From: an uncultured Duncaniella sp.
GTDB taxonomy: Bacteria > Bacteroidota > Bacteroidia > Bacteroidales > Muribaculaceae
DNA: 26,697 nucleotides
NCBI GenBank assembly: GCA_910586665.1
Contig: CAJUIX010000033.1
Coordinates: 1-26,697, forward strand
Direction: 5' to 3'
Shown: piece by piece, positions 26,583 to 26,697 of the stretch
How positions within the stretch are numbered: the stretch's first letter is position 1
Layout of the letters: every line of letters begins with the position of its first letter
Made by a program: the position numbers and the translations under genes
Notes under the pieces: model-generated
Seen by the model: the letters and a program-made list of their open reading frames with translations, nothing else
What the model was told of the DNA's origin: nothing
Databases searched by the model: none

Positions 26583-26590
26583 CAAAAATA
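26583..26590 (-). promoter_or_regulatory. Candidate -7 element for the susC-susD-ThuA unit
   Basis: The minus strand reads TATTTTTG, a full match to TAnnTTTG. The start would fall near 26579, leaving a leader of about 185 bases. TTTG motifs lie upstream but at 13 bases or less instead of about 20, so the -33 box is poor, as expected for a promoter that depends on an activator. The TAGTTAA repeats begin 33 bases upstream. Confidence 0.45.
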
Positions 26591-26622
26591 GCGCAAATAA
26601 ATGCAAATTAACGCATCTATCT

Positions 26623-26639
26623 TAGTTAATTTTAGTTAA
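26623..26639. repeat. Direct repeat TAGTTAA x2, candidate activator site
   Basis: TAGTTAA occurs at 26623-26629 and again at 26633-26639, exactly 10 bases apart, so both copies face the same side of the DNA helix. It lies just upstream of the candidate susC promoter, where PUL activators such as hybrid two-component systems bind. The base composition is AT-rich, so chance occurrence is possible. The rest of 26640-26697 shows only a run of eight G (26644-26651) and AT-rich sequence with no gene start. Confidence 0.4.
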
Positions 26640-26697
26640 AATCGGGGGGGGTAATTTTTAATACTCTATATACCATGTGTTTATAAAAGCGCTATTA

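Overview
The window reads as one polysaccharide utilisation locus (PUL) from a gut-type Bacteroidales, possibly a Muribaculaceae relative (an impression, not a test). The support is an adjacent SusC/SusD pair, Bacteroidetes-type -7 promoter elements (TAnnTTTG), AT-rich translation starts without Shine-Dalgarno sequences, and signal peptides or lipoboxes on nearly every product. No rRNA, tRNA, CRISPR array, insertion sequence or transcriptional regulator was seen.

Layout from the right end. A 303-base leader (26395-26697) carries a candidate operator (direct repeat TAGTTAA), a candidate -7 element and two hairpins. It precedes a leftward uptake module: SusC receptor, SusD lipoprotein, and an unusual secreted protein with a ThuA-like front and a DsbD-alpha-like cysteine tail. 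A hairpin terminator and a small inverted repeat (19.4-19.5 kb) separate this module from two rightward genes, an intact DUF4861 gene and a decayed DUF2264 remnant. From 17.5 kb down to the left edge runs a long leftward catabolic gene string: beta-helix protein, GH29, GH95 (broken by one in-frame TGA), a 940-residue beta-helix protein, DUF362 paralogue B, a strong 19-bp hairpin and candidate promoter, DUF362 paralogue A, GH28, GH97, GH31, and the first 19 codons of another gene. Several junctions are 4-base ATGA overlaps, which supports co-transcription.

Reading the parts together (inference): SusC/SusD capture an oligosaccharide at the surface. GH28 and the GH28-like beta-helix protein would cut uronic-acid-containing backbone, GH29 and GH95 remove L-fucose (or L-galactose), and GH97 and GH31 remove alpha-linked hexoses or pentoses. 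A fucosylated pectic or mucilage-type heteroglycan fits best, but no recognised polysaccharide lyase, rhamnosidase or beta-galactosidase is present, so the substrate is not fixed by the sequence.

The parts most likely to be undescribed are the two tandem secreted DUF362 proteins, the ThuA/DsbD-alpha fusion behind SusCD, the 516- and 940-residue beta-helix proteins, and the DUF4861 gene. Two genes are damaged (GH95 and DUF2264), so part of the pathway may be decaying or conditionally lost.
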